Assembly (NCBI GenBank): GCA_029945375.1
Contig: CM057059.1
Coordinates: forward strand, 4,030,001-4,094,000
Length of the DNA: 64,000 bases
Direction: 5' to 3'
Source: Agaricus subrufescens
Lineage: Eukaryota; Basidiomycota; Agaricomycetes; Agaricales; Agaricaceae
The translations under genes and the position numbers were made by a program. Under the pieces are notes generated by a model. The model had not been told where the DNA came from. It did no database searches and saw only the letters and a list, made by a program, of their open reading frames with translations. Shown here in pieces: positions 1 to 11,254 of this stretch (positions are counted from its first letter, which is position 1; every line of letters begins with the position of its first letter).

Positions 1-773
1 AGAACTACATATAGCCATTGGGTATCATTGCTTGCCCAGCAACAAATTTGCTACACTGTATACAAGTGGCAAGGGCCAAGTATTGTTCAACACAGTTGGG
101 GTCAACATCATAATCAAAGAACCAGTGGGAGGACATGTTGGTGGGGGAGGTGTCTCTACTCCTCTGAGCCAGCAGCATACCCTTTAAATGAAGTACAGGA
201 ATAGGGTCACTCTTCTCAAGTCCCGATCCACTCATATTTTGGTGACATGTGTTTTTTTTGCAAGTCCAAGATTGATTTAGCTCTGAACAATTCAAAGTAC
301 TGAGTGATGGCTTCTAGGTTTGCAACCTCATGGTACAGTAGCCATATGCTGTTATGGCCCCAGCTGTTTTACACATGAAAATATATGTTTAATGTGGCTA
401 GGCATATGTATTAGGCTTGAGAATGAACAATTGGTCACCCTGTTAGAGATAAGATTGGTCAAGGGCATATGTGAAGACAGGTTGAACTAGGGATCAGTCA
501 AGATTGCATCCGTGATTCCTAACAGGAAAACCATACTGTTAGGGGAAATATAATCACATTTGAGGACTTTAAAACGGAAGTCTCGAGACTGAGTCCAGGG
601 CAACTTTATTGGGAAATTTCATCAAGACTGGCTATGGGATGGCTTGAGGACTTAGAGGAGCGCAGTTCTTTTAGCGGACCTTATGCTCAACTGAATCTAT
701 AATTACTACCTGCCTAATGGGGAAGGACTAGGAAATAAGTGAATTACACATGTTGAGACTGAATAAATCTGAA
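1..773. other. No gene recognised
   Basis: Mixed-composition DNA without a convincing coding region. The only long open frame (minus strand, 5-295) has no recognisable motif and no intron or codon pattern supporting it. I see no RNA gene. Confidence 0.5.
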
Positions 774-914
774 GCGAGATTGTTGGGATTGTTGGTCAAG
801 ACTCTGGATCAGGCAGCAATAGTGATAATCTTGAAGCAACTAAAGGCAAGATAGAAGCTGCGAGATTGTTGGGATTGTTGGTCAAGACTCTAGATCAGGC
901 AGCAATAGTGATAA
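774..914. repeat. 86-bp tandem duplication, second copy split
   Basis: One unit spans 774-859. A second begins at 860 (GCGAGATTGTTGGGATTG...) and is cut at 914 by the solo LTR. It resumes at 1567 (TCTTGAAGCAACTAAAGG) and runs to about 1597. The two copies differ at only a few positions, so the duplication predates the LTR insertion but is itself fairly young. Confidence 0.85.
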
Positions 915-1561
915 TGTTATATCCCGTTTCCAGAACTTTCCGATCATTCCCGACGTTTCCTTTTCTATCTAGAATGTTCCATTTCCATTTCCGGTATGTT
1001 CCAAGGTATCCCGCTGTCAAGTTTCCTTTCAATGGGATCTGCTCAGGACCATTGTCTTTTGGGTTCCTTTAATTGGTAAGTCCGCTTCCCGGAACCGGTA
1101 GTGGTTGGCTGGTTATGCCATAGTTCCCTTTCCGGAACTACAGTTGCGCTCCCGCGGTCGCTCTACGACCAATGCAATGCGGGCCATAACTTTCCAACGG
1201 CCAACGCGACTGTATCTGGATTGGTACTCATCCCTATTGTGATGCGATTGCTATATCTCTATTCCGATTCCTATTTCTATTTTCCGCAACTATTCCTTTT
1301 CCGTAATTTACTCCTGTATATCTTCGTATATAAGTTCCGCATTCCTGTATCTATTCCTCAGTCTGAAATTGACTTAGATTCTATTCCCTCTTGATTCCTA
1401 TCTTCCCGCTAAGCGTTCCGCAACTCGTGTTCTATTCCGCTATCACTTTCTAGGCATCCGGAACCCGCTGGAGGGCACAGTGCGCCTTCGCGTCGCTGAG
1501 GCCAACGCCTATCCCCAAATCAGAACCGCCTAGTTCCGACTCTGCGGTCATAGTCTTAACA
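915..1561. mobile_element. Solo LTR (647 bp) with 5-bp TSD GATAA
   Basis: The segment begins TGTTATATCC and ends GTCTTAACA, the TG...CA ends of a long terminal repeat. It is flanked by GATAA at 910-914 and 1562-1566. Removing it with one GATAA restores the second copy of the 86-bp tandem repeat, which independently proves the insertion. No internal retroelement sequence adjoins it, so it is a solo LTR left by LTR-LTR recombination. Its interior is rich in TTCC and TTCCG words. The parent family is not otherwise present in the window. Confidence 0.88.
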
Positions 1562-1597
1562 GATAATCTTGAAGCAACTAAAGGCGAGATAGAAGCA

Positions 1598-2459
1598 TAG
1601 TCTAATCGAGGACATCTTATCGACGGGATAATCAGTGGGGGGTGCACCTCGAGAGTTTCTAGACTAGGGTCTAGGGTTAGAAGCTCGTTAGCCAATGAGG
1701 AGTGGAAGATTAGGCAAGTGCAATGTTCGGTCGAGGAGACTGAATAGTCGAGACTGTTGATTGGAGGAGAAAGATGAGTCGAGGAAACTATACCCATTCA
1801 GTGCTGGATACGGACTTGGTTATCTGTTTCATATTTGTTTATTTTGTCTCAGTTTTTTATTGTGTATCATATATAGTCGCCAGTCGCAGACGAGGTTTGG
1901 GATCGAATCTTTGCCCAAGCGCTGTGCGAGTAAAATCGAGTTTGGTTAAACTTCGCAGTGTTCTAAGCATTTCTTAAGTTCTTTCTTGACTCAGAAGGTC
2001 TTGTGTTCTGCTCGAGAGAGTATCTTCACTGGTCTAATAGGATCGCGATAGCATTCGGTGCTAGCTCGACTTGTCTTGCAGTCTGTCTCAAAGTGCGAAG
2101 GCAGGTCAAGGCTCTCCGAGTTTGTTGAGGCATCACTAGGGCGGACTCGCTACCCCTCCTAGATAGGTGTCTAACCCATTCTATTGAGGACAGTCGTTGT
2201 GAGCTTAGCCACTCATTGCAAAGGTTCTAATCGAAACAGCATAGGTCTGGAAGAGGTTTCTATTCAGTCGAGACTTGTTTCACATTTCTATTCTACCCCT
2301 ATTTTCATTTAATACTTAATCGAGACGCTTACTTTCACTTTCTTTCTGATTTATTCTCCCCACAAACCACACTCGAGACTCGGTGTAATTCAAAGGGTTG
2401 CATTTGCATTCGATTTTATATTTTATATTTTATTTTCCACATTCACACCGATCTAGTCT
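1598..2459. other. No gene recognised
   Basis: Short overlapping open frames around 1760-1980 have no recognisable motif. The sequence repeatedly contains TCGAG and TCGAGAC words, which suggests retroelement leader or LTR material, but I found no partner copy in the window. Confidence 0.4.
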
Positions 2460-2476
2460 CTTCAGCGTACAGGAAG

Positions 2477-3172
2477 ATGCAGCGTTGGGCTGCACTCTGG
2501 ATCACAGGGGCTTTCCGCACCTCTCCTAATGGGGGGGTTGAGTCACTCACTGGTCTCATCCCCATCCATCTGCACATCAAAAAACTCGTGGAGCGGTCAT
2601 CCTATCGAGTTGCCACCCTGTCCAGGAACCACCCTTGCCAATCTCTGATTGGCCAGGGAGGCGTTGCTGGTGCCTTGCGGCACTGGCTGCACTGGAACAA
2701 TCTTAGCAAGTCTGTGAAGTCCCCCTTCTTCAGCCACATTGTACATCTCACCTCCTTGGAAGAACACTTTGATGCCGACTCCTCTGAGGCACATCCCGGG
2801 AATCAGGTCATGGATCTCTGGCCTGAGAGAGTCCACGTCATCTACATCCCGAATGATACCAAGGATGATGCCTTCCGGCAGATCCTCGGGGACTTCCGTG
2901 CAAGAGCCATGGAGAAAAACACCTCTATGGTTTCCACTGATGCGTCAGTGGATCCCAACAGTGAGAGGGAGGCAGTTGCTGCTTCCCTTGTCTATTATGG
3001 GGGGAGGCGGGTTTGCTTGTCTTGCCACTATGAGGGGCTCTCTATGTCCTCAGACATGGAGCTTGCTGCTATTCAATGGGGGGTGGTGGAGGCTATTGCC
3101 TACCCCGACACCTCTTCCATTGTTCTCTTCACGGACTCGATCTCCATGGTACAGGCTGCCTTGGATTGTCGA
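2477..3172 (+). pseudogene. LINE reverse transcriptase C-terminus and RNase H (5' half)
   Basis: The reading frame opens upstream of the first ATG. It begins in the conserved KMQRWAALWITGAFRTSP block and continues GGVESLTGLIPIHLHIKKL, both hallmarks of the post-thumb region of basidiomycete Tad1-type LINEs. RNase H follows, with the first aspartate in STDASVD, the glutamate in DMELAAIQ and the second aspartate in FTDSISMVQAALD. The frame is cut at 3172 by the copia LTR, and the RNase H fold resumes at 7858. No RT catalytic core remains. This is a dead retroelement fragment. Confidence 0.85.
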
Positions 3173-3512
3173 TGTTGAAGTCCTCCGACACCGCCGGTAT
3201 TTTTCATTATTCTCTCTTATAAACAACGGTCTATTTTTATCTGTTTCTTTCACATATTGCCGTTTACTGTTATTTCCATATTATACGTTCCCCTATCTCA
3301 GTACTATACAGTTTCAACTTGGTAGCTTGCAAGCTTTTATACTGTACGAACTTTAAGATTTCACCTCAGTGATTAACACGTTACCGTTATTGCTGAGGTG
3401 AGTAGTATACAAGTTCTTTATACCTGGTACTTATATCATGTAGCTCTTGTTCTTTAGGTATTCTATCATAGTGATTAACACGTTACCGTTATTGCTGAGC
3501 TCTTGTTCTTTA
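3173..3512 (+). repeat. Copia 5' LTR
   Basis: It starts TGTTGAAGTCC directly after the target duplication and ends TCTTGTTCTTTA. The terminal dinucleotide is TA rather than the usual CA. Inside are two copies of GTGATTAACACGTTACCGTT (about 3370 and 3472) and two of AGCTCTTGTTCTTTAGGT. The end was placed by the shared boundary with the 3' remnant. Confidence 0.8.
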
Positions 3513-3517
3513 GGTTA

Positions 3518-3533
3518 TGGGCCCCGGCTCGAT
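3518..3533 (+). other. Candidate copia primer binding site
   Basis: TGGGCCCCGGCTCGAT begins five bases after the LTR. It has the TGG start expected for pairing to the CCA end of a tRNA, followed by a GC-rich acceptor-stem-like stretch. The primer tRNA was not identified. Confidence 0.4.
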
Positions 3534-3588
3534 CTAAATCATCCAGAAACTCAACATCTTTGACTTAATCACTCATACGTTTACCTAC

Positions 3589-6500
3589 ATGGCCAATTCA
3601 GGCGGGACATATTTTCCTGTTCTCGCTGAAAATGCAAAATTCAATGGCTCGAACTGGGTATCCTGGAAAGGACTCATCACCATAGCCGTTGATCTCAGGG
3701 GGGCAAACGGGTATTTGGACGGTAGTATCCCTAATCCTGCCACCCAACCTGCTCCTGTCACCCAAACTGTACCTGCAATTGTTGTTACCTCTACAACACC
3801 ACCATCTACGTCACCACCGACAACCACTGCAACTACAACACCCCAACTGGGTCCCCCTGTCGAGACACCGTGGGACTCTACGACTCCGAACGGCATATGC
3901 GCAACGCCTGGACCCTCGGCCTACTCCTTTACAACACTATCGAGCCTGTCAGCCTCGGTATCAACGTTAACGGTACAGCTGCCGACGCTTGGAAATCATA
4001 CCTCGATACCTATCAAGTGGCATCAGAGATTGCGATCATAAATGCAGATTGTGATCTCTGCAACACAATCTACAATGACGGTGAAGATTTCAAGGGTTTC
4101 ATAGCAAGTATGCATACCAAGTGGTCCAACGCTACTTCGCTCGGAGCCTCCATTGACGATAAAGCCTTTCGGTCAATTGTGTTGAGTGCCTTGCCGCGAA
4201 GTTGGGACCCTATTGTTGCAACGCTTTATACAACCCAGACTTCATGCGACGCGATTAATTCCCTCATGACACACTGGTCTAGGATCAGTGTAGATCGCAT
4301 CGCAAACCAACGATCAGGCACATCTGCCCTACAGGCAAACGCAAACAATCAGACCAACACGAACAATAGAGGGCGTAATCGTCAACGAAGTGACTTACAA
4401 TGTACAAACTGCAACCGCTTTGGCCATATAATTGACAACTGCTACTGGCCTGGAGGAGGGAAGGCCGGCCAATTTCCACCAAACTTCGGTAAACGTGGCA
4501 AGACTTCTGCCAATGCGACCTCCACAGAAACCAGCAGTAACACTCAGACCACCGCAAATGTCGCTAACGCTCCTGAGCCTGCTGTTTTCGCACTCGCCGC
4601 AATCACCGAAATCGAGGTACCATCTAAACCCCTTTCACAACCAAGAGTGCCTGACTCTGCAATCCTCACCACCAGGGCATGTAACAACGACCCAGGTCTG
4701 GTGGTGGACAAAGAGAAAGGGGAGTGGATGTGGACTACTTACCGGGAAGCCCTCTCGAATGTACCATTGAATGTAGCTAGCGTGAATCTGATTGCTCCCG
4801 CACCAACCACCATTACCCTCCTTGACTCTGGAGCAAGTGACCACTGTTTCGTCAACAGAGACTGGTTCAGTCACTACACCAACTTTAACCCGCCACGTTC
4901 AGGGAACTCAGCCGGAAAGGACTCTACTTTCCATATTGAGGGCACTGGAACAGTTACCTTTATAATCAATGTCGAAGGGCAGACCGCCACCATCAATATG
5001 TCTAACACATTGCACACGCCGCATTTGAGATCCAACCTCGTTTCAGTCTCAAAATTGGTATCAAAGGGAGCAAGTGTCAGGTTCAGCAGGGACACGGCCA
5101 TCGTATACAACAGTGGTGGGGACAAAGTGATGATGGCAAAAAAGAGAGATGGACTATATGTTATCATCAGCGTAGCAGCAACACAAACGGTTGTCAACCT
5201 TACTCAATCGAAAAGGAGTGCTGTCCCGTTTGAGGTTTGGCATAGGAGGCTGGGTCATGCACCCATCGATGTTATAGTTTGCATGACACGGGAGAGGCTG
5301 GTGGAAGGCTTAAACCCTAGTGGTGAGCCGAAGTTGAGTGCTCTCTGCGAGGATTGTATATATGGCAAGCACACGACGCACCCATTCAAAGACGCGGTCC
5401 CACCGGAAGAAAACCCCCTTGACTGTCTCTACATTGATATATGGGGTCCGGCATCCACTGAGTCAGCGGGCAAAGCGAAATACTTCATGTTATTGATGGA
5501 TGGAGCCACTTCCTACCAGGCTGTTTACTTCTTGACTACGAAATCTTCCGATGCAATGCTGAAAGTTTTCAAAGAGTTTCATAGGGAAGCAGAAAGGCAG
5601 ACTGGGAATCGATTGAAGCGGGTACAGTTGGATATGGGACGGGAATGGCACAATATATTGTGGGATGAATACGTGAAGGCTAATGGCATCATACTCAATT
5701 TTACTATGCCATACGCACATCAGCAGAATGGGAAAGCTGAGAGATCAATGCGCACCATACTAGACATCTCCCGAGCCCTACTCGCTGACTCTGGCTTGCC
5801 GCAGAAATACTGGGCGGACGCCGTGCAAACTGCTGTCTACATGCGCAACCTTATTCCACCCAGTCGTAATCCGAACACAATCCCTGCACATCGCTGGTAT
5901 GGTCAACGCCAGGATATATCACACTTGCGGCCTTTCGGTTCGACAGCCTATGCACACATACCTAATGAAGTCAGCCAATCAAAGCTCGACCCGCGGTCTT
6001 CAAAACTCACCCTGATTGGCTACTATGGTAGGACAGGATACAAGTTGCTGAACCGTGCAACGGGGGCTGTCTATAAGTTGAGGGATGTCGTGTTTGAAGA
6101 GTCCAGACCACATTACTCAACGGACCCTGTTGTTACGTACCCCTTCGAAAATGACGCGACTTTGTCAACAAGTGCCATTGCCCCCCAACCACAAGCGATC
6201 TCCAACCTCCATCCACCAGCCACCACAAGCCCATCCATCACCAGAGAACTAACAAATGAATCCACACCACCTACCACTGGGAAGACCGATGCGATACCTG
6301 GCGCACAGCCACCCACGGATGATAGTGAGACTGAGGTCGATGCAATCTTGAATCCTGTTGCTGATGATGACAAACCCGTGGCTCTACGCAGATCCCGTCG
6401 AGTACCCAAACCGTCCATTAAAATGCGCGAACACTTGGAATACTTGACGAGGACAAACGCTAATGTCGCTGACACAGCTGGAGATGGTGATGGGGAGACG

Positions 6501-7776
6501 ATGATACCTAGAAGTTATAATGAGGCGATGCGACGCCCCGACTTGTGGTTGGAACCCATGGTCCGGGAACTGGAGGTGATGAAGGAGAAATCGGTCTACC
6601 GTCTCGTTCCAAGACCGCTTGGAAGGAATGTTGTGAAATCACGCTGGGTATACATGAACAAGTATGACGATGTGGGGGAGATCGTTAAGCGGAAGGCACG
6701 CTTAGTAGCGAAAGGATTTATGCAGGTGATAGGAGAGGACTATGATGAGACCTATGCGTCGGTCGCTAGGCTCGAATCTGTGCGTATGATCTGTGCTGTG
6801 GCAGCCTCGATGGGTCTACGTCTCTGGCAGGTCGATTTCGTTTTGGCTTTCCTTAACAGCGAGAATGTCTACGAAGTCTACATGGAGCAGCCTCCCGGTT
6901 TTGAGGAAGGGGGAGATGATGACAATGTCTGGCTACTCCTCAAAACACTGTATGGAACAATGCAGGGTGCTCACGATTGGGCAAAAAACCTCAAACGAAC
7001 CTTTCAGCATCACAAATACTACACCTCAAAAGCCGATGCTCAGATACGCACCCGAGTCATAAACGAGGAACTTACTCTCACATCCACATGGACAGACGAC
7101 ATCTTGGGAGCTTCGTCTACTGAGGCTGGAGAAATCAAAGCAAAGGATGAACTTAGGAGCAGCTACGAATTAAAGGACCTCGGAACAGCTACCTTTATTT
7201 TGGGCATGAAAATAAGTAGGAATGAATCTGACGGATCCATCACTCTCTCCCAATGAGCTTACTGCAAGCGAATCATTACCCGCTTCAACATGTCGGACGC
7301 AAAACCTCGGTCTATGCCACTACCCTCCAGCATCATACTGTCTGCCGAAGACTCTCCTAAAAATCAGGAAGACCTCCAGGATATGAAGGGAATCCCATAT
7401 CGTGAAGCCTTGGGATCACTTATGTGGCTCCAAGTTGCAACGCATCCAGACTTGTCGTACGCCGTAAACCTACTCTCCAGATTTGCCAACAATCCCGGTC
7501 GTGCCCACTGGAACGCCCTTAAACACACGATCGCATATCTCAAGGGGACACTTGACTATGGAATCACATATTATCGAGACACCAGCCTCAAGCCCTTCGG
7601 ATACGTCGATGCTGATTATGCCGGGGATGTAGATGGACGCAGATCCACTGAGGGACATGTTTTTTTCGTTGCAGGAGGACCTGTTTCATGGGCGAGCAAG
7701 CGTCAAGAAACAGTCGCTCTCTCCACTGTCGAAGCCGAGTACATGGCTTTCAACCTGGGCTATACAACAAGCCATC
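3589..7776 (+). pseudogene. Copia gag-pol polyprotein, broken
   Basis: Gag begins at the ATG at 3589 (FNGSNWVSWKGLI, a typical copia gag opening). It passes through a Thr/Pro-rich insert and shifts frame near 3890. The remaining frame runs to 7256. In order it shows a CCHC knuckle (CTNCNRFGHIIDNC, about 4400), the protease motif LLDSGASDHC (about 4822), the integrase zinc region (WHRRLGHAP) and DDE core, and RT (KARLVAKGFMQ, LWQVDFVLAFLN, TWTDDILG). A TGA at 7254-7256 interrupts it. RNase H resumes at 7257 with YVDADYAGD, SWASKRQ and STVEAEYMAF, and is cut at about 7776 by the truncated LTR. Lesions: gag frameshift, one nonsense codon and the 3' deletion. It cannot make a functional polyprotein. 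Confidence 0.9.
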
Positions 7777-7778
7777 TA

Positions 7779-7852
7779 TGTAGCTCTTGTTCTTTAGGTA
7801 TTCTATCATAGTGATTAACACGTTACCGTTATCGCTGAGCTCTTGTTCTTTA
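7779..7852 (+). repeat. Copia 3' LTR remnant (74 bp)
   Basis: Matches the last 74 bp of the 5' LTR (3439-3512) with one difference (TTATCGCTG versus TTATTGCTG). It starts TGTAGCTCTTG directly after the broken RNase H frame. A deletion between short similar words (CTATGTAGCTC and TCATGTAGCTC) could explain the junction. Confidence 0.85.
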
Positions 7853-7857
7853 GTCGA

Positions 7858-8300
7858 CCTTGCTCAGGTCAGGAGCACTCCCTTGCCATGTGCTCCCTCC
7901 TTCATTATTGGCTAATGGTTAATCTGGAGGCCAAAATTGCCTTTGTCAGAGTGCATTCTGTGCTTCGATGGGGCATCCACCATGAGGCTCACCTCTTTGC
8001 TAAGGAAGTGGCCTATTTCAAGCCCTTGGGCGTCAACCCAAAGACTACTCTCCACAAGGTTTGCAAGGACCTTGCAGACTGTTGCCTGGAGGACTGGAAG
8101 TGAAAGTTTTCAGACCCCGACTACTGTGGACACAGTTTCCTCGACCTATGGATCGAGGACAAATGGGATCGTCCCAAACAGCTGAAGCCCACTTATGTGA
8201 ATAAGGGGCCTTGGCTTCAACATTTCAGTTACGAGGCGAGGATCTTTGCCTTGGTCTGCCGGTGCATTCTGGGACATGCCCCTATGGGGGAGTTTCGGGA
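7858..8300 (+). pseudogene. LINE RNase H (3' half) and C-terminal segment
   Basis: This continues the RNase H gene interrupted at 3172. One frame reads SGQEHSLAMCSLLHYW and KIAFVRVHS, then HHEAHLFAKEVA, the C-terminal RNase H histidine/aspartate region. It stops at 8103. The next segment (about 8197-8300, shifted frame) contains RIFALVCRCILGHAPMGEFR, the element's region just before its C-terminal zinc finger. Frameshifts separate the pieces and the finger itself is degraded. Confidence 0.75.
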
Positions 8301-9085
8301 TAGGTTCAATTTAGGGGGGGCGCCTCGACTGCGAGGGCTGTGGTACTGGTGCTTATCAGACAAGGACTCATCTTTTGCGGGATTGCTCCTGCATATCCAG
8401 GCCTAGGAACTTCTTCGGAGTTCCTCAGGACCCTGGCTCTCATCATGAGTTTATCCAGAATAACGGGTGGATGTTCTCATTTGACCTGCCTCTGGAGCGG
8501 GCACAAGGTTAGTGGGGGCCTGTTTGGGCCTGGCTGTCTTGGGGTTCTGGGGGAAGCTTCAGAAGTGGATCGGTGATTCTCGCTTGGGGTCTTGATGGGT
8601 GACCTGGGACTGGGGGCAGTGTATCGTTGATGGCGTAGGTTAAGCTGGGCATTCCCCACCTGGCTACTATGTCTAGAACGACTTACACTTATGGAGGGTA
8701 AAACCTCGGGTCCCGGGGATGATATTCCCTTAGTGGCTCTGTATGCATGATAGCTGTGAAGTGGACGTTGTGGATCTCAGCCTGGGGCGGCATATGGGTC
8801 TGATTGGGCGAGTGCTTTCATTTTGGTGTGGGACTAGTCTGGGGGTGGTTTTCTCTCTCCTCTTCTCTCTCTTCCTTATGCTATTGGACAGGCGATCTTA
8901 GGTACTTGTGACTTGAGGACACTGTATTTTCACTGTGAGGCGGTATGTTGTCTCGGGTTATGATTCCTCTCTTGTATTGGTTTTGTTTCTGCTTAGATAA
9001 TTCTATGTACAGGCGTGTATGTAGGACCGGTCTGCCTTAGAGCCCCGGTATATAAAATTATGATTGTTTAAAAAAAAAAAAAAAA
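8301..9085 (+). other. LINE 3' end and poly(A) tail
   Basis: No sustained coding frame is present. The segment is the degraded C-terminus and 3' untranslated region of the LINE, and ends in 16 A at 9070-9085. Confidence 0.7.
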
Positions 9086-10610
9086 GAGAAGATGATAGTT
9101 CAGGAAACAGAAGAGACAAGTTGGTCTCAAATCCGAGATTGCTGCACTTGAGCACAAAAAGCAAAGAATTATGGTCAATGCTTCTCAAAGCGTTTCTTGA
9201 AGCTTGGAGCCTCCTGCTTGCAGAGCAATGGAGAAGACAAAAGACACGAGGATTGAGCTCTTGTAGAAAGGGATTGTTGGAAAGAAATAAGATGTTGAGG
9301 ATGACAAATGAATGACATGGTGACTAGGATAAGGTATAAATCCATTGATTTCAAAAAGAAAGAAAAAAAACAGTTCACTTAAGGTCATTGACCACAAGTA
9401 ATAGCTAGCTGGCTCGGGCCTAAGCCCGGGCTTCATCCCGGAGCGGAGCCTGGACCTGTTGTATTGATTGCAGCTGCAGCTGACCACTGCAATGACAAAT
9501 CAATATGACAAGTAATATATAGATAAGTCATTAAAGTCAAATAATTGAACCTTGACTGTATTGTAGAGTCAATTATTTGACTTGGATTATTTATCAATAT
9601 GACACATGCTTTATTTATTTCTTGGCCCAGTGTGACAGTGCTCAATGGGATCGGCAACCACTCAGAGGGCTTGGATAGTGCTGATGATGTTGCCGGTGCC
9701 GCTACTCATCAAAATACCGTCCACACTGCCCATTCTGGATTCTAATGGTCGTGGGAAAGGCATAAGACTGACTCCCCCACAATTGTTGACTACACACTTT
9801 GCCCCTACCACGATGAGATGTATTAGGACATGCCCAGAAACGATGAGAATTAGCGATGAATGAATAAGTGAAAACTGGACCGATGGAGCAGATTTGGAGG
9901 CCTCAAAAAAATCAGCTCACCCCCTAACAAGCCCGGGCTCAGGCCCGAGCTGAGCCCAAGCCCACCTGGCGTATACCTATAAAGTACTTTGTAGCAGGCT
10001 AGAGAAAATGTGCGGAATCCGGGGGCGGCGTGGATAAATGCGGACTGATGCGGGAAAGGGTGCGGGTAGATAGAAAATATGCACTGACATAACATAATAA
10101 CTGAGCCTCGCTAACATACTAGCACACTAGCGCCTGTCACTTACATACCTATCAATTACCTTAGGCATCCATAGAGAATGTTTTATGGGCACAACCCACG
10201 GTACCGCAGCTGAGGGAAATAGACACGAGCTTGAGCCGAGATGACACAGACAGGCCTCTTTTTTGGGGACTAAAACTGGTCTGATCCTCTTACATTTGCC
10301 TGATCTTAAAAATGGCCTGGTTCTTCCTGGCCCACTCCGATCAGACTACCTGATCCTACAGGATCATGAACCCAAAGGCCAATAGTCTCTGGTCGAGTAA
10401 AACCAGGTAAACGTAAACTGATCCAGCATGATAAGGTTAATTTCAGCTTTCTGGCATCAAGTTTTTGCGATGGATAAAAATGTAAGTTTATTTGTTAATT
10501 AGCCGTCTCATAGAAAAGAGGGGATCTTTCAAATATCATAGAACTCATGTCCTCAATCAATCATTGGGCTCCCTGTATTCGTTGTAGCCCACTCCAAAAA
10601 TGATAAGGGA
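9086..10610. other. Intergenic, dispersed repeats only
   Basis: No gene recognised. About 9489-9634 (GACAAATCAATATGACAAGT ... CTTGGCCCAGTGT) is a diverged copy of 36762-36902. Complementary words at about 9413-9432 (CTCGGGCCTAAGCCCGGGCT) and 9930-9950 (AGCCCGGGCTCAGGCCCGAG) suggest a short TIR-type repeat of roughly 540 bp. About 10000-10080 contains a degenerate GTGCGGAATCC repeat end. Confidence 0.5.
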
Positions 10611-10615
10611 AGAAA

Positions 10616-10842
10616 TGTAAGCCCCAGCTTACAACTTCATCACACTATTATTAGACAGATATAAAGACTGATGTACGTATAGTGCTTCTTCCTTCGTCCC
10701 ATTACTTCTGTTATAACCTCCATACTTGATACGCGTATCCTTCTCCTTCTACGCTCTTGAATACACAACTTGGAAATACTCCTTTTACGTGTGATAGTGA
10801 GTTATCTAAACGATTACATTCAGTGTCCCCACGAGGGTTCCA
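10616..10842 (+). repeat. Gypsy 5' LTR
   Basis: Begins TGTAAGCCCCAGC and ends GAGGGTTCCA (TG...CA), 227 bp. It pairs with 17009-17235. Confidence 0.93.
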
Positions 10843-11254
10843 CTTTTTTTTGAGTACTTCCAATCGTGTACTTGTCGAATTCATTCGTCGAGAATAAACA
10901 GCCACACTCAGAAACTCTTAGTAGTTTCTTTAATTCACAAACAAGCGCTCAGACGCAGTTTTCCTTTAGCGCTTTGACGCAATTTCCCTTCGCGCTTTGA
11001 CGCAATTTTCCCCCGCGCTTTGACGCAATTTTCCCCCGCATATATCCCAATTTTTCACACATATATTAACAAGTATCACTTGTCCCATAGTACTGGCACC
11101 AGTTACACGTTCTCGTATTCGGCGAACAAAGGATACCCCTCCGTTGCCTTCTACACCTACACCTGCACCTTCTCCACCAGCGGATAACCCAACGCCTCGT
11201 CCTCCTTCTCCCACTTCATCAGACGATTCTACAGACATCATCTTTCACACAACA

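Larger units (their letters stand above)
3173..7852 (+). mobile_element. Ty1/copia LTR retrotransposon, 3' end deleted
   Basis: The element lies between two copies of GTCGA (3168-3172 and 7853-7857), the expected 5-bp target duplication, inside the RNase H gene of a LINE. It has a full 340-bp 5' LTR, a gag-pol region in copia order (gag, zinc knuckle, protease, integrase, RT, RNase H), and only 74 bp of 3' LTR. The end of RNase H, any polypurine tract and about 266 bp of the 3' LTR are missing. A frameshift in gag and a stop near the end of RT also inactivate it. Confidence 0.9.
2460..9085 (+). mobile_element. 5'-truncated Tad1-like LINE, split by a copia element
   Basis: The LINE is present as 2460-3172 and 7858-9085, with a copia retrotransposon between. 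The left part encodes the end of the reverse transcriptase region and the start of RNase H. The right part encodes the rest of RNase H and a C-terminal segment. It ends in a 16-A tail at 9070-9085. The 5' end is truncated, as is usual for target-primed reverse transcription. I could not find a target-site duplication with confidence. The copy at 60763-62592 on the other strand belongs to the same or a closely related family. Confidence 0.85.

Noticed and set aside
5..295. Minus-strand 96-codon frame as a gene
   Set aside because: No motif, no splice context and no homologous sequence elsewhere in the window.
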